Positions 28,745 to 39,700 of a stretch of DNA of 64,000 bases are shown piece by piece. A program made the position numbers and the translations under genes. Numbering within the stretch: the stretch's first letter is position 1; the number at the start of each line of letters is the position of its first letter. A model generated the notes under the pieces. It was not told the origin of the DNA. It ran no database searches and saw only the letters and a list, made by a program, of their open reading frames with translations. The DNA is from an unidentified bacterial endosymbiont (lineage in GTDB: Bacteria; Pseudomonadota; Gammaproteobacteria; Enterobacterales; G038960095), in assembly GCF_918320885.1 (NCBI RefSeq), contig NZ_OU907312.1:1488465-1552464 (forward strand), in the 5' to 3' direction.

Positions 28745-28769
28745 AAGCGTTCTTAAAAAAAGAACGCTT
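28745..28769. terminator. Hairpin between convergent purD and hupA
   Basis: AAGCGTTCTT (28745-28754) pairs with AAGAACGCTT (28760-28769) around five A. The 10-bp perfect stem lies between two convergent genes, 21 nt after purD and 9 nt before the hupA end, so it may serve both directions. The T-rich part on the minus strand lies in the loop rather than after the stem. Confidence 0.55.
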
Positions 28770-28778
28770 CTAAAAATA

Positions 28779-29054
28779 TTAGCCGTTGATAGCTTCTTTC
28801 AACCCCTTTCCAGCAATAAAGGCAGGGGCATTGACCGCAGACAGTTGGATAGCATCCCCTGTTCTTGGATTACGACCTGTGCGCGCTTTACGATGATTCA
28901 CTTTAAAGGTCCCAAACCCCACTAATTGTACCTGATCCCCCTCTTTTAACGATCCAGTGATGGCAGTCAGAACCGTTTCCAGGGCTGTTTTAGCCTGAAT
29001 TTTAGTCAACGCCGCTTTATCTGCCACTTCACTAATTAATTGAGTCTTATTCAT
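28779..29054 (-). CDS. hupA: DNA-binding protein HU-alpha
   Basis: Nucleoid-associated DNA-bending protein. Its 91 residues (90 in E. coli) begin [18 protein letters not shown] and include the DNA-binding arm region [20 protein letters not shown] then [20 protein letters not shown]. It lies convergent to purD and downstream of hemE, keeping the ancestral hemE-hupA-purDH neighbourhood but without the intervening nfi and yjaG of E. coli. Confidence 0.97.
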   Translation of the reverse strand: MNKTQLISEVADKAALTKIQAKTALETVLTAITGSLKEGDQVQLVGFGTFKVNHRKARTGRNPRTGDAIQLSAVNAPAFIAGKGLKEAING

Positions 29055-29403
29055 ACATGGTCCTTAGATTTTCCCGGTTGCTCTTTATTTTAAACATAAA
29101 AATAGCCGATGCCGGCGGCAAACGACTAGGTTCTTTCCTTAATTAAAACGAACAGTCTGAACTACCCTCATAACTGTAGAACAAATTAGCTAGTAGTGTA
29201 AATCATCAAGCAGCAAATAATAGTGTAAATCTCTCAGGTTATCCGCGCTGAGCTAAATCATTGCGACCATTTTTTAAAGCGAGACAGGTAGGTGTGCTGA
29301 CAGCAAGCGTTTAGAAGCAACAGCACCCGCCAAGTGGCCAAGCACGGTAAACAACAACCCTGTTGTACAGCGTTGAACCTAAAGCGACGGCTGTCAGACT
29401 TGA
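29055..29403. other. Intergenic hemE-hupA region
   Basis: About 350 bases with no gene. Relatives carry nfi and yjaG here, and I see no recognisable trace of them. On the minus strand TTGCCG-17 nt-TATGTT upstream of hupA is a weak promoter candidate (about 29085-29125). CTGACAGC near 29296 and GCTGTCAG near 29390 form a distant inverted pair after hemE. Confidence 0.4.
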
Positions 29404-30465
29404 CTATCTACCTGCTGGCTGCTGTTGGAGGACTTCAATGAAGGCTTGCACCTGATCGGGCAAGACGTCCGGCGGGATGCCATGACCCAGGTTCACGATA
29501 TGACCCGGTCCACTACCATAGTCAGCCAATAATTGTACGACTGCTTGTTGTAGTTCCTCCCGCGGGGCATATAACCGTGCTGGACTGAGGTTACCCTGTA
29601 GTGCCACCCGAGCACCGACTCGACGGCGCGCCTCCGCTATCGAGGTCCACTCATCTAACCCCAGTGCCTCACAACCAATCGCTGCTTGCGCTTCTAACCA
29701 AGCACCACCGCCTCTGGTAAATAGGGTAATCGGAATGCGCTGCTGTGCCTGCTCACGGACCAAACCGGTCACAATTTTATGAATATAATTCAAGGAGAAG
29801 GAGGGATAGGTTTGATCGCTCAGTACGCCCCCCCAGCTATCAAAAATCATCACCGCCTGGGCCCCGGCAGTAATTTGAGCATTCAGATATAAAATAACAC
29901 TATCCGCTAATTTGTCCAGCAGCAGGTGTAATGCCGTTGGCTCCTCCAGCAGCATCCGCTGGATCCGTTCGAAGGTGCGACTGGCCCTGCCTTCAACCAT
30001 GTAAGCTGCCAAGGTCCAGGGGCTACCGGCAAAACCGATCACCGGCACTGAACCCTGCAGCGCACGACGTAGTCGGCGCACCGTCTCCATGACGTAACCT
30101 AAAGTGGATTCCGGATCGGGAATCGCCAGCTGACGAATCGCCTCGATGGTGCGCAACGGCCGCTCAAAGTGTGGCCCGGCGCCCGCCGTAAAGTGCAGAC
30201 CTAATCCCATGGCATCAGGAATGGTCAGGATATCTGAAAAGATAATGGCAGCATCTAAAGCAAAACGGCGCAATGGCTGTAGTGCTGCCTCACAAGCCAA
30301 ATCAGGATCACGACAGAGGGACATAAAATCTCCCGCCTGTGCGCGCAAGGCACGATACTCTGGTAAATAGCGTCCCGCTTGCCGCATCAGCCAGACAGGC
30401 GGCCTATCGACCGGTTGTCGTAATAGCGCCTGTAGATAACGCGAATTTTTTAAAGAGACTATCAA
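29404..30465 (-). CDS. hemE: Uroporphyrinogen decarboxylase HemE
   Basis: Converts uroporphyrinogen III to coproporphyrinogen III in haem synthesis, in the cytosol. The 353-residue protein (354 in E. coli) contains the signature [19 protein letters not shown] at the N-terminus, [30 protein letters not shown] and the C-terminal [13 protein letters not shown]. It follows pfkA by 13 nt, an unusual pairing that suggests shared transcription after rearrangement. Confidence 0.97.
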   Translation of the reverse strand: MIVSLKNSRYLQALLRQPVDRPPVWLMRQAGRYLPEYRALRAQAGDFMSLCRDPDLACEAALQPLRRFALDAAIIFSDILTIPDAMGLGLHFTAGAGPHFERPLRTIEAIRQLAIPDPESTLGYVMETVRRLRRALQGSVPVIGFAGSPWTLAAYMVEGRASRTFERIQRMLLEEPTALHLLLDKLADSVILYLNAQITAGAQAVMIFDSWGGVLSDQTYPSFSLNYIHKIVTGLVREQAQQRIPITLFTRGGGAWLEAQAAIGCEALGLDEWTSIAEARRRVGARVALQGNLSPARLYAPREELQQAVVQLLADYGSGPGHIVNLGHGIPPDVLPDQVQAFIEVLQQQPAGR

Positions 30466-30478
30466 CTGCTCTCCTCCT

Positions 30479-31438
30479 TTAGAAAAGTTTTTTAGCCATC
30501 GCCAGCCACTCGCTTTTACAGGAAAGGTTCCTATGGTTCAGTGCCTGCGACAGATCCTGATGGACCAGTTGGTCGTTCTGTATCCCCACACAATGGCCTG
30601 CTACGCCTTGTTGGAGTAATTCAACCGCATACACGCCCAACCGTGAGGCCAAAATGCGATCAAAACCTACAGGCGCCCCACCTCGCTGAATATGTCCCAA
30701 TACCGTTGCTCGGGTTTCACGGCCAATCTGCTGCTCAATATAGTGCGCTAAGGCATGAGGATCACAGATATTTTCAGTAATAGTGACGATGGCATGTCGC
30801 TTCCCACGACTGATCCCTGCTTGGATGGCGGTTACCAGCACCTGACGATCAAAGGGTATTTCGGGGAGCACAATAAATTCGCAGCCCCCAGCGATGGCGG
30901 CGGCTAAGGTCAAATCACCACAACAGCGGCCCATCACTTCAACAATCGAGATGCGTTGATGAGATGAGGAGGTGTCTCGTAGTTGATCAATGGCCGTTAA
31001 TATGGTTTGCAATGCGGTATAATAACCCACCGTGTAATCGGTACCCACAACATCATTATCGATGGTGCCGGGGAGCGCAATACAAGGGATCCCACCCGCT
31101 GTGATCGCTTGGGCACCTTGATAAGTGCCATCGCCACCAATCACCACCAAACCCTCAACGCCCTGTCGCTGTAAGTAATGAATCGCCTGTTGCTGGATTT
31201 CTGGTTGCTTAAAGGCTGGAAAACGAGCTGATCCCAGGAAGGTACCGCCTCGATTAATCACTTCGGAAACGCTGGTACGATCCAAAACGTGAAGGCGATT
31301 TTCATAGAGGCCTAAGTAGCCATCAGCAATCCCCACAACGTCTATGCCGGATGACAGCGCTGTGCGGACCACTGCGCGAATGGCCGCATTCATTCCCGGA
31401 GCATCGCCTCCACTGGTTAACACGCCAATTTTTTTCAT
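30479..31438 (-). CDS. pfkA: ATP-dependent 6-phosphofructokinase PfkA
   Basis: Commits fructose 6-phosphate to glycolysis. The 319-residue protein (320 in E. coli) shows [20 protein letters not shown], the ATP-binding [11 protein letters not shown], the catalytic [34 protein letters not shown] and [15 protein letters not shown]. Glycolysis is thus retained at this step. It is divergent from the pqaA-like gene and sits just upstream of hemE on the same strand. Confidence 0.97.
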   Translation of the reverse strand: MKKIGVLTSGGDAPGMNAAIRAVVRTALSSGIDVVGIADGYLGLYENRLHVLDRTSVSEVINRGGTFLGSARFPAFKQPEIQQQAIHYLQRQGVEGLVVIGGDGTYQGAQAITAGGIPCIALPGTIDNDVVGTDYTVGYYTALQTILTAIDQLRDTSSSHQRISIVEVMGRCCGDLTLAAAIAGGCEFIVLPEIPFDRQVLVTAIQAGISRGKRHAIVTITENICDPHALAHYIEQQIGRETRATVLGHIQRGGAPVGFDRILASRLGVYAVELLQQGVAGHCVGIQNDQLVHQDLSQALNHRNLSCKSEWLAMAKKLF

Positions 31439-31752
31439 CCTAGCCGCCCACTATTGCCTGCTTGACGGAGATCAGCAGCCCGTCCTCTACCAACTAATTC
31501 AGCTCGATTGACGCCATTATCAGCACAGAAGGCTGGCTGAATCAATGGATCTCCCCAAAAGAGAGTAGCACCCTTTCCTGTGATACAATAGATGTCCGTT
31601 ATCTACAAAATTTAGGTAAGCTGCTGATCGACCAGCGGCCTCTACTAGAAGGACTCTTCTCTCCGATCCCGAAAAAATGCGTTAAGCGCTCTGTCGTTAT
31701 TTATTTGTAAAAGCTAGTTCTTTAGAATAATAATCTCTATATAAGGTTTGTT
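31439..31752. other. Divergent promoter region pfkA / pqaA-like
   Basis: These 314 bases hold no gene. Toward the plus strand TTGTAA at about 31705 with an AT-rich TAATAA 17 nt on is a weak promoter candidate for the PqaA-like gene. I looked for a PhoP box (repeated GTTTA) because PqaA is PhoP-regulated in Salmonella and found none convincing. Confidence 0.4.
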
Positions 31753-33255
31753 ATGCAACATTGTAAACTGATGATCAGTTTAGCTTTGTTATATTTCTGC
31801 AACGCAGGAAGGGTTGCCTGTTCGCCAGCAACGACTCAAAATCTCAGCCACCAGGCAGCTGATCAGCCTGTACTCTGGGACTATTATGAACACCTACAAC
31901 GGCAGCCATTACAGTACCAACCGCTTGAAACAGAACAGACCTCACAAGGAGAACAGGCTCATTACACGCTGATCTCACAGCAGTGGTCTCCTAGGGGCCT
32001 AGTAAAACCAGCCACCTGGGAACATCAGGTGACGCTATACCGGCCCACAGGAGCGGTTGGCAAAACAGCACTCTTAGTGGTTAATAATGGGCGCAATACT
32101 TCCAAAGCAGACGGTCATCGCTCAGACTATGACAACCAACAACTCATAGCACTGGCCCATAAGACAGCAACCGTCGTGGTCTCCGTTGACAAGGTTCCTA
32201 ACCAACCACTGATTTACAACAACGATAACATCCCCCGCTTTGAAGACAGTAGTATCGCACGCAGTTGGCGACTCTTTTTGGATAATCCACAACCAGGGGC
32301 AGAGTTTCCCTTACACTTACCGATGGTAGGCGCGATCGTTAAAGCCATGGACTTGGCCGAAACTGAGTTGCGAGCCTTGGGGGTGACTATCGAGGGATTC
32401 ATCGTCACTGGGGCTTCTAAGCGTGGTTGGGCCACTTGGCTCACTGCTCTGGTCGATCAACGCATACAGGCTATCGTGCCATTTGCCATCGAACTCCTCG
32501 ACCTAGCTGCTGTCATTGAGCACACACAACACACGCTAGGAGGCTATTTTCCGATTGCTTGGCAGCCCTATGCACAAGAGGCTATTATTCAAGATCGCTG
32601 CAGCCCCGCGTTTAATGCTCTGATGGCTATTGTGGATCCAGTGCGCTATTTGCAATCACCGCTAGCCGCTCGTCTGGCCATTCCAAAATATGTAATCAGT
32701 GCCAGTGGGGATGATTTTTTCATGCCAGATAATGTACAGTTTGGATTGAGCAAGCTGCCCGGTGTGACCACCCTCCGCGTCGTGCCTAACAGCAATCATT
32801 ATGGAATCAAGCGGGTGACTTTACAGGCATTGACAAGCTTTATACAGCGTCAACAGACTGGGCGCGCCCTGCCAACCTTAAGCCTGGTTAAACAGGGAAA
32901 CGACAAGGAGCCCCAGTACCGACTCCAGTTATCGGAAGCACCCTCGCAACTTAGGCTATGGCGAGCCCTGAATCCACAGCTACGGGACTTTCGTAAAAGT
33001 TCTGGTATCACTTACCAAGCTGAAAGATTACCATTACCTGCTCAACAAGATAGCGGCTACTCCTGTGAGCTTGATTTACCACTGCCTGCCACGGGCTGGT
33101 CTGCCAGCTTCGTTGAAGCAGAGTTTGCTGATGGTTTTATCGCCACAACCCCGGTGCTGCTGCTTCCAGAGTGTTACCCTTCAGGGCCTCCTGATGCTGC
33201 TTATATCGCTGAAAAGCATTTAATCCCTGGAACAGAATCTGGTAGAGCAGAATAA
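31753..33255 (+). CDS. PhoPQ-activated PqaA-family exported hydrolase
   Basis: Member of the PhoPQ_related (PqaA/AutA) family, an alpha/beta-hydrolase-like group of unknown substrate; Salmonella PqaA is induced by PhoPQ and linked to resistance to antimicrobial peptides. The 500-residue protein has an N-terminal signal-like segment (LMISLALLYFCNAGRVAC). Conserved blocks are LLVVNNGRNTS, VVSVDKVPNQPL, the presumed nucleophile loop FIVTGASKRGWATWL, an Asp in SASGDDFFMPDN and a His in VVPNSNHYGIKR, which together look like a Ser-Asp-His triad. AVACS-type cleavage near residue 22 is possible, perhaps as a lipoprotein. A diverged paralogue follows at 33395. Confidence 0.82.
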   Translation: MQHCKLMISLALLYFCNAGRVACSPATTQNLSHQAADQPVLWDYYEHLQRQPLQYQPLETEQTSQGEQAHYTLISQQWSPRGLVKPATWEHQVTLYRPTGAVGKTALLVVNNGRNTSKADGHRSDYDNQQLIALAHKTATVVVSVDKVPNQPLIYNNDNIPRFEDSSIARSWRLFLDNPQPGAEFPLHLPMVGAIVKAMDLAETELRALGVTIEGFIVTGASKRGWATWLTALVDQRIQAIVPFAIELLDLAAVIEHTQHTLGGYFPIAWQPYAQEAIIQDRCSPAFNALMAIVDPVRYLQSPLAARLAIPKYVISASGDDFFMPDNVQFGLSKLPGVTTLRVVPNSNHYGIKRVTLQALTSFIQRQQTGRALPTLSLVKQGNDKEPQYRLQLSEAPSQLRLWRALNPQLRDFRKSSGITYQAERLPLPAQQDSGYSCELDLPLPATGWSASFVEAEFADGFIATTPVLLLPECYPSGPPDAAYIAEKHLIPGTESGRAE

Positions 33256-33394
33256 TTTAAATATGAGTAGACTAAGCGTGCTGATACCCCTATTAACCTT
33301 AGAAAGCACTGCTTCAACAGAAGATCTTTCGCAATCAAAATTCAGAGCCTCAGCTATAATGCCTCACAATCACTGATAACGGAGCTTTTCCTTA

Positions 33395-34714
33395 ATGAAC
33401 ACAAATAATAAACAGTTAACCAATGACCAGATAACCGTTGGAACTGCTGTTATGACAAACCAATGCACGGTGACCCGGGACAGTGACGATTTCATTAAAG
33501 ACCTTGATACTTACTTTAAAGAACACCTCAGCAACCAAAACTTCGTTGTTGAAAACAGTAAAATGTCCTTGGAGGATAAAAATGGCACTAAGATAGAACG
33601 ACACACTGTGAGCTGGTACACTGGCAACAGCAGTCAAACTACTAAGGAAAAATGGGAACATTCCTGTACGTTTGTTATTCCCAAGCATCTCGCTCCTAAG
33701 AAACATGGCCTTATAGTCGTCAATAATGGGGCAAATATCCCCAATGAAACGATCACTGATAACTACCCATTGGAAGTTCTGAAAACCATCGCTCATGATA
33801 CTGGCATCCTGATTGTATCCGTTGACAAAGTGCCTAATCAGCCCATCAAGATCAATGGAGAAAATTTATATGAAGATAAACTGGTGGCAACAGATATCCT
33901 CCGTTACTTGGATGGACAGGAAAACAATAATCCATTGATCTACTTTAAGATGGCCGGTGTGGTGATCCTGACTGATAAGCTGGCTAGAGAGCAATATCCA
34001 GTAGTCGAATCCTACGCGATCACCTCCTGCTCAAAACAGGTTATCGGAGCATGCCTGGCCACCCAGATCTATCAGCCATTACAAACAGCCTGTATGCTAA
34101 ATTTTGCAATGGATCCCCGTGCAATGCCTATATTAGGAGATTATTTAGTCGAGCTATCGGCTAAGAACAGGATGGCAATATTTGGGCCGATCTTAGGCCC
34201 CTATCTTGAAGTGGCAAAACATGATCGTCGCTCACTATTAAACAAACTGATGAGCCAACCACTTTCATCCCAATGGATACATACAGTTATGGGCGATTGT
34301 GATACAACATTTCACAAGTCGAAAGTTCAGAAAGTACTAGAACATCCAAAGAACAGCCAAGGTATTTCAACCTATGAAGAGATTCAGGCTGATCACAAAG
34401 GGATTAAACAATGCATAAACCAGCAGATGATTCATTTCGTATTAGGGATAAATCAACCAGGCTGTCTGATAGCTATGAGAAATTTTAACGGCAAAGAAAT
34501 TTCTCTAGAGAATTTAGCAAAAACTTTGTTAGCCACTGATAAAACTGCAGAAACACCAGCAAACGACCAGAGTGCCCACTTTTTCCAAGCCATAGCGACC
34601 TTGGATGATACAGCAGCGGGAACCTGCGATGATAAAAAAGTTGTTGCCAATGAAAGATTATCCCCTGATTTACAGACAGCCCTAGTCAAGCATCAATTTT
34701 CATCACAACGATAA
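33395..34714 (+). CDS. Diverged PqaA-family paralogue without signal peptide
   Basis: A 439-residue protein weakly but clearly related to the preceding gene: GLIVVNNGANIPNE and LIVSVDKVPNQPIKING align with its LLVVNNGRN and VVSVDKVPNQPL blocks. The presumed catalytic residues can still be aligned: Ser in ITSCSKQVIG (versus GASKRGW), Asp in TVMGDCDTTF, His in QADHKGIKQ. No signal peptide is visible and it has about 80 residues of unrelated, hydrophilic N-terminus, so it probably stays in the cytoplasm or leaves by another route. GGAG lies about 10 nt before the ATG, and TATAAT at 33355-33360 could be its -10. AT-richer than core genes. Family membership is inferred. Confidence 0.7.
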   Translation: MNTNNKQLTNDQITVGTAVMTNQCTVTRDSDDFIKDLDTYFKEHLSNQNFVVENSKMSLEDKNGTKIERHTVSWYTGNSSQTTKEKWEHSCTFVIPKHLAPKKHGLIVVNNGANIPNETITDNYPLEVLKTIAHDTGILIVSVDKVPNQPIKINGENLYEDKLVATDILRYLDGQENNNPLIYFKMAGVVILTDKLAREQYPVVESYAITSCSKQVIGACLATQIYQPLQTACMLNFAMDPRAMPILGDYLVELSAKNRMAIFGPILGPYLEVAKHDRRSLLNKLMSQPLSSQWIHTVMGDCDTTFHKSKVQKVLEHPKNSQGISTYEEIQADHKGIKQCINQQMIHFVLGINQPGCLIAMRNFNGKEISLENLAKTLLATDKTAETPANDQSAHFFQAIATLDDTAAGTCDDKKVVANERLSPDLQTALVKHQFSSQR

Positions 34715-35185
34715 AGCGTGCTGTTAGTTAAGCATTTTAGGCGACAGGGGACCCCTAACCGATGCCTCTTAGAAACAAACCATCGGTCATGTTCCGCATC
34801 ATTATTCTGAGTGACAACCGCAGCACACTCGATCCCTGAATCAGGATATGAACAACTGGCTGCGAATGGGTGGGCTACTGTCGGGTGCCGGTAGGCGAAC
34901 ACGCTCTAGACCCGCTGTAGCTTACAGGTGGTGCAGGTGGAATAGCAGCTGTGGAGCCCGTGCGTTTTGTTCCATTCATTTCTGAGAAACCGCCTAACCT
35001 ATCGCTACCGTGCCTCCAATAAAGGTTTAAAACACTTAACTAAACAGACCAGATGCCACTAAAATGTTGTTTCACTTAAAATAAACACAAAAGGCACTTT
35101 CCACATAGTCCAGTAACAAGCTATTATATAAGGTGGATACTTTGTTTACGATTAATACAATTTTGACAGATAGTCTTGCAATGGA
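34715..35185. other. Intergenic region before nlpD
   Basis: About 470 bases. In Enterobacterales pcm and surE lie upstream of nlpD; I see no trace of them. A 69-codon minus-strand frame (34693-34902) has no recognisable features. TTCCAC-17 nt-TATTAT ending near 35135 is a weak nlpD promoter candidate. Low-complexity signals only. Confidence 0.4.
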
Positions 35186-35209
35186 ATGGCCATTGGAGCC
35201 CTGATCAGT

Positions 35210-36064
35210 ATGCAAAGCGGGAGCAGTAAGCCATGGAGACAAGGAATTTTGTTGCTCATGAGTATAGGCTCTATCAGCTGTAACCAGGGAGGCAGGCAGC
35301 CAGCAACGGTGGTGACTCTCTCCTCTCCATCACGACTACGTGACAGATCCAGCGCCCCCTCTGGACACTATAGTGTGCAGCCAGGCGATACCCTATCGCG
35401 TATCGCCCAGCTCCATGGTTATCCAGTAGAGCAGTTGGCAAAAAACAACCACCTGAAGCCTCCCTATCGACTCTATCCAGGTCAGCCGATCAAGCTAGGC
35501 TACCCTGCCGGCGCAGCCGTCACCACTAAGCTGGTTGCCAAAACCAACGACTCCCAAGCCAAAAAAAATCAAGAGCAGTACCGCTCACCACCAACCAATA
35601 CTCTCTCCTCGGGTCATCCGGTCAAACATAACCCTGCTGTGAATAACAGCGCTACCCTTCCCCCTCCGCCGAGCCAAGCAGCTTCCAGTAAAATACCTCA
35701 ATGGCATTGGCCCACGCAGGGTAAAATTATTGAACCATTTTCGCAAGCCGATGGTGGTAATCGCGGTATCGATATGGCCGGAGAGCATGGACAAGCCGTT
35801 TATAGTAGCGCCGATGGCCGGGTGGTTTATGCCGGTAATGCCTTACACGGTTATGGCCATTTGCTGATTATCAAGCACAGTGAGGATTGGCTCAGCGCCT
35901 ATGCGCATAATGACACCCTATTAGTTCGTGAGCAGCAAACCATCAAAGCGGGGCAAAAAATTGCCACCATGGGCCGTAGTGGCACCCATTCGGTACGTTT
36001 GCATTTTGAAATTCGCCACAAAGGAAAATCAGTCAATCCGCTGCACTATTTGCCGCAGCGCTAG
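35210..36064 (+). CDS. nlpD: Murein hydrolase activator NlpD
   Basis: Envelope protein that activates amidase AmiC during septum splitting. It has an N-terminal hydrophobic export segment (GILLLMSIGSISC, a weak lipobox), a LysM domain (about 52-96: YSVQPGDTLSRIAQLHGYP), a Pro/Ser-rich linker and a C-terminal M23 domain (about 165-284) almost identical to E. coli: RVVYAGNALHGYGHLLIIKH and LSAYAHNDTLLVREQQ. As in other NlpD proteins the metal ligands of active M23 peptidases are incomplete (GIDMAGEHG), consistent with a non-catalytic activator. I chose the ATG at 35210, which begins MQSGSSKPW; the ATG at 35186 is possible. rpoS follows. Confidence 0.92.
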   Translation: MQSGSSKPWRQGILLLMSIGSISCNQGGRQPATVVTLSSPSRLRDRSSAPSGHYSVQPGDTLSRIAQLHGYPVEQLAKNNHLKPPYRLYPGQPIKLGYPAGAAVTTKLVAKTNDSQAKKNQEQYRSPPTNTLSSGHPVKHNPAVNNSATLPPPPSQAASSKIPQWHWPTQGKIIEPFSQADGGNRGIDMAGEHGQAVYSSADGRVVYAGNALHGYGHLLIIKHSEDWLSAYAHNDTLLVREQQTIKAGQKIATMGRSGTHSVRLHFEIRHKGKSVNPLHYLPQR

Positions 36065-36113
36065 ATTGCGTGGTACTGCTTTTTAGGATAAAAACACTGT
36101 AAGGAAACAGACC

Positions 36114-37124
36114 ATGGATCAAGATGGCCCACCTATAATACCGGAATTGACTAAAAAAAGTCTCTTTCACACGCCTACATCAGAACCACTAGGAGAAGAT
36201 GCATTCATTCCCACTGACAGTGAGGATCTCTTCGATGAAGCCCACCCCCCCGAGGTGCTATCAGACCCCCTAGAGGCTCAGGGGTTCATCGATAATACCC
36301 AGCTTTATCTGCATCAAATTGGTTACTCACCACTACTAACCGCTGAAGAGGAGGTCTATTTCTCACGGCGAATACTACAAGGTGATCTCGTTGCCCGCCG
36401 CCGGATGATAGAAAGTAATTTGCGCCTGGTGGTTAAAATTGCTAGACGCTATATCAACCGGGGTCTCTCTTTGTTGGACTTAATCGAAGAGGGCAATTTA
36501 GGATTAATCCACAGCGTTGAAAAATTTGATCCAGAACGCGGCTTTCGGTTTTCCACCTATGCCACCTGGTGGATCCGCCAAAACATTGAACGGGCGTTGA
36601 TGAATCAAACACGCACTATCCGGTTACCCATCCATGTTGTTAAAGAGTTGAATGTCTATTTACGAACCGCTCGCGCACTGTCACAACAGTTAGACCATGA
36701 ACCGACTGCTGAGGAGATAGCTACACGGCTAGAGAAGCCTCTCGATAATGTCAGCCGTCTGCTTTGCTTAAATGCCCGTACCACCTCGTTCGATACCCTA
36801 CCAGGATGGGGTGATAGCGATAAAATGCTGTCTCATTGGCTCTCCGATGATGCCGATAAAAATCCTGCAAAGCAGTTCGAAACCAATGAACTCCATGCCT
36901 GCATCACTAAGTGGCTGTACACCCTACCCGCTAAACATCGAGAAGTATTAGCACGTCGCTTTGGATTATTGGGATATGAAGCGGCTACCCTAGAAGCGGT
37001 CGGTCGAGAACTCGGCGTCACCCGTGAACGGATACGCCAGATCCAGATGGAAGGGCTACAACAACTGCGCAAGCTACTGCAAGCACAGGGCCTAAATACC
37101 GACTCCTTGTTTCAAGATCACTGA
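36114..37124 (+). CDS. rpoS: RNA polymerase sigma factor RpoS
   Basis: Stationary-phase and stress sigma factor. Its 336 residues (330 in E. coli) have region 1.2/2 ([38 protein letters not shown]), the -10-recognising stretch [18 protein letters not shown], region 3 ([14 protein letters not shown]) and region 4 ([20 protein letters not shown] then [14 protein letters not shown]). The first 50 residues and the loop around 225-255 are diverged. The nlpD-rpoS-mutS order is ancestral; in E. coli the main rpoS promoter lies inside nlpD. The 3' end overlaps mutS tail to tail by 7 nt. Retention of rpoS suggests the organism still meets stress outside or between hosts. Confidence 0.95.
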   Translation: MDQDGPPIIPELTKKSLFHTPTSEPLGEDAFIPTDSEDLFDEAHPPEVLSDPLEAQGFIDNTQLYLHQIGYSPLLTAEEEVYFSRRILQGDLVARRRMIESNLRLVVKIARRYINRGLSLLDLIEEGNLGLIHSVEKFDPERGFRFSTYATWWIRQNIERALMNQTRTIRLPIHVVKELNVYLRTARALSQQLDHEPTAEEIATRLEKPLDNVSRLLCLNARTTSFDTLPGWGDSDKMLSHWLSDDADKNPAKQFETNELHACITKWLYTLPAKHREVLARRFGLLGYEAATLEAVGRELGVTRERIRQIQMEGLQQLRKLLQAQGLNTDSLFQDH

Positions 37125-39700
37125 TCGCTGATCATCTGCTGTTTCAAGCGGTAGAGCCAAGTTAAAGCCTCCCGCGGCGTTAATGTGTCCGGTTCCAGCG
37201 CCTCGAGTGCTTCTAATACTGGGTGTACCAGCGGAGTTGTCAGCGGTGGGAGCTGATGCCCAGTGTCTAGCAGCTCAACGACACTCCGATCCCCAGCAGT
37301 AGCCTCTAATTGTGTGAGTTTTTGTTGCGCGCGTTCCAGTACCACAGCTGGCACACCCGCTAATTTAGCCACGGCAAGTCCATAGCTTTTATTGGCGGCC
37401 CCAGCCTCTACGGTATGCATGAACACAATGTTCTGCTCATGCTCAACCGCGGTCACATGAAGGTTATCAACCCCCGGCAGCTGGGAAGCTAAAACGGTGA
37501 GTTCAAAATAGTGGGTAGCAAACAGGGTCATGGCTCGAATCTGCTCTGCTAGGGTCTCTGCACAGGCCCAAGCTAACGATAACCCATCATAGGTAGCGGT
37601 ACCACGGCCAATCTCATCCATTAACACCAAGCTTTGCTGGGTGGCATTATTTAAAATATTCGCCGTTTCGCTCATCTCTACCATAAAAGTAGAGCGCCCT
37701 GCTGTTAAATCATCAGCCGCACCAATCCGAGTAAAGATGCGATCAATCGGCCCTAATAGACAGTTCTGTGCCGGCACAAAGCTACCAATATAGGCTAGTA
37801 CGACAATCAGTGCGGTTTGTCGCATATAGGTGCTCTTGCCGCCCATATTAGGGCCGGTAATAATACACAAACGCCGTTCGGGAGATAACTGTACTGAGTT
37901 GCTGACAAAAGGGGTCTCCAGAACCTGTTCAATCACTGGATGACGTCCAGCCTCAATCTGGATCCCCGGTTGACTGCTCAACGTAGGAACGCGATAACAC
38001 AATCTGTCAGCCCGTTCCGCTAAGTTAGTGAGCACATCTAACTTGGCGACTGCCCAAGCACTTTGCTGTAACGCTGGAAGATCAGGCAGTAGTTGATCAA
38101 ATAGATCCTGATAGAGTGCTTTTTCCAGTGCCAAGGCGCGGCTTTGCGCGGTGAGTACCCGCTCTTCATAGGTTTTGAGCTCAGGAATAATATAACGTTC
38201 AACATTTTTAAGGGTTTGCCGCCGCGTATAGTGACTAGGCACCAGATGGCTCTGACCATGGCTTACCTGAATATAGTAACCATGCACCGCATTAAATCCG
38301 ACTTTTAAGCTCTCTAATCCCAAGGCCTGCCGCTCGCGGCGCTCTAACTGAACTAAATAGTCACTGGCACCAGCGGCCAAAGCCCGCCACTCATCTAGCT
38401 CCGCATGGTAGCCATCGGCAATCACCCCACCATCCCGAATCAATAGTGGCGGCTCAGCAACTAAAATCTGTGTTAACAATGCGTGGAGAGCAGGAAACTC
38501 GCCGATGTGTTGTCTAAGCGGCATCAGTGATACTAAGGGGCAATGTGCTAATTCAGCCTGTAGCAGCGGTAGCTGCTGCAGTGCTTGGCGGATCCGCGAA
38601 AAATCTCGGGGGCGGGCACTTCGCAAAGCGACCCGGGCTAATAGCCGTTCGAAATCGCCTATGGGACGCAGCAATCGCTTGAGCGACTCTGCCATCGGTT
38701 GCAGTGCTGAAATAGCCTGCTGCCGTGCCAGTAATCGGGCTCTATCACGGATAGGTTGGTGCAACCAGCGCTTGAGCAGACGGCTGCCCATTGGTGTGGC
38801 TGTCTGGTCGAGGATATCAGCCAAGGTGTTCTCGGTACCCCCGGCTAAATTTTTGGTCAGCTCTAAATGTTGCCGAGTTGCCGCATCCATCAGCACAAAA
38901 TGCTGAGAGCTTTCAAAGAGTAAGCGCCGAATATGCGGCAGCGGTACCCGTTGGGTCTCTTTAACATAGTGCAGTAAAGCACCAGCAGCCCGCAGACCGG
39001 ACTCAGCCTCTTCTACCCCAAAGCCGCGCAAATCAACGGTAGCAAATTGTAAGTTCAGCTGCTGCCGGGCGGTTTTTAAATCAAAGTTCCACTGATGTTG
39101 CCGCCGCAGCCCTGGCCGAGACTCAATACACACCATGAGATCAAACCCCTCCGGGTAGAGTAACTCTACCGGATCGGTGCGTTGCAGCTCAGCGGCCAGA
39201 GCAGTGGCATCCGCGGGCTCACTCAAACAAAAGCGGCCGGTACTGATTTCAAGGGTTGCATAGCCAAAATGCCCTGAGGCGTGCCAAACAGCAGCCAGTA
39301 AATTCTCCTGACGCTCTGGCAGTAGCGCTTCATCACTGACGGTTCCAGGAGTCACAATCCGTACCACTTGCCGCTCTACTGGTCCCTTACTGGCTGCTGG
39401 ATCCCCGATCTGTTCACAGATCGCCACCGACTCACCTAACTGGATCAACTTGGCCAAGTAGCCTTCAACAGCATGGTAGGGCACCCCAGCCATCGGGACC
39501 GGAGCACCGGCAGAGTGACCACGGGTAGTGAGCGAGATGGCTAATAGCTGTGAGGCCCGTTGGGCATCTTCATAGAAGAGTTCGTAAAAGTCACCCATGC
39601 GGTAAAACAGCAGCGCCTTGGGATGTTGTGCTTTAAGACGCAGGTACTGCTGCATCATCGGGGTGTGAGTGGCTAGCGAGGTTATTGAGATCTCAGCCAT
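37118..39700 (-). CDS. mutS: DNA mismatch repair protein MutS
   Basis: Mismatch-recognition ATPase. The 860-residue protein (853 in E. coli) has the N-terminal mismatch-binding domain ([15 protein letters not shown], with the Phe-x-Glu-type motif), core and clamp domains, and the C-terminal ATPase with Walker [17 protein letters not shown], Walker [18 protein letters not shown] and [11 protein letters not shown]. The frame is complete. mutL is not in the window. Intact mismatch repair would tend to suppress recombination between diverged repeats, but not between the identical IS3 copies. Confidence 0.97.
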   Translation of the reverse strand: MAEISITSLATHTPMMQQYLRLKAQHPKALLFYRMGDFYELFYEDAQRASQLLAISLTTRGHSAGAPVPMAGVPYHAVEGYLAKLIQLGESVAICEQIGDPAASKGPVERQVVRIVTPGTVSDEALLPERQENLLAAVWHASGHFGYATLEISTGRFCLSEPADATALAAELQRTDPVELLYPEGFDLMVCIESRPGLRRQHQWNFDLKTARQQLNLQFATVDLRGFGVEEAESGLRAAGALLHYVKETQRVPLPHIRRLLFESSQHFVLMDAATRQHLELTKNLAGGTENTLADILDQTATPMGSRLLKRWLHQPIRDRARLLARQQAISALQPMAESLKRLLRPIGDFERLLARVALRSARPRDFSRIRQALQQLPLLQAELAHCPLVSLMPLRQHIGEFPALHALLTQILVAEPPLLIRDGGVIADGYHAELDEWRALAAGASDYLVQLERRERQALGLESLKVGFNAVHGYYIQVSHGQSHLVPSHYTRRQTLKNVERYIIPELKTYEERVLTAQSRALALEKALYQDLFDQLLPDLPALQQSAWAVAKLDVLTNLAERADRLCYRVPTLSSQPGIQIEAGRHPVIEQVLETPFVSNSVQLSPERRLCIITGPNMGGKSTYMRQTALIVVLAYIGSFVPAQNCLLGPIDRIFTRIGAADDLTAGRSTFMVEMSETANILNNATQQSLVLMDEIGRGTATYDGLSLAWACAETLAEQIRAMTLFATHYFELTVLASQLPGVDNLHVTAVEHEQNIVFMHTVEAGAANKSYGLAVAKLAGVPAVVLERAQQKLTQLEATAGDRSVVELLDTGHQLPPLTTPLVHPVLEALEALEPDTLTPREALTWLYRLKQQMISDQ

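Noticed and set aside
31560-31752. PhoP box upstream of the PqaA-like gene
   Set aside because: The GTTAT and TTGTA stretches are spaced roughly right but match the GTTTA repeats poorly.
34693-34902. 69-codon minus-strand frame after the second PqaA-like gene
   Set aside because: No recognisable domain, no ribosome-binding site and composition without coding character; overlaps the end of the upstream gene.
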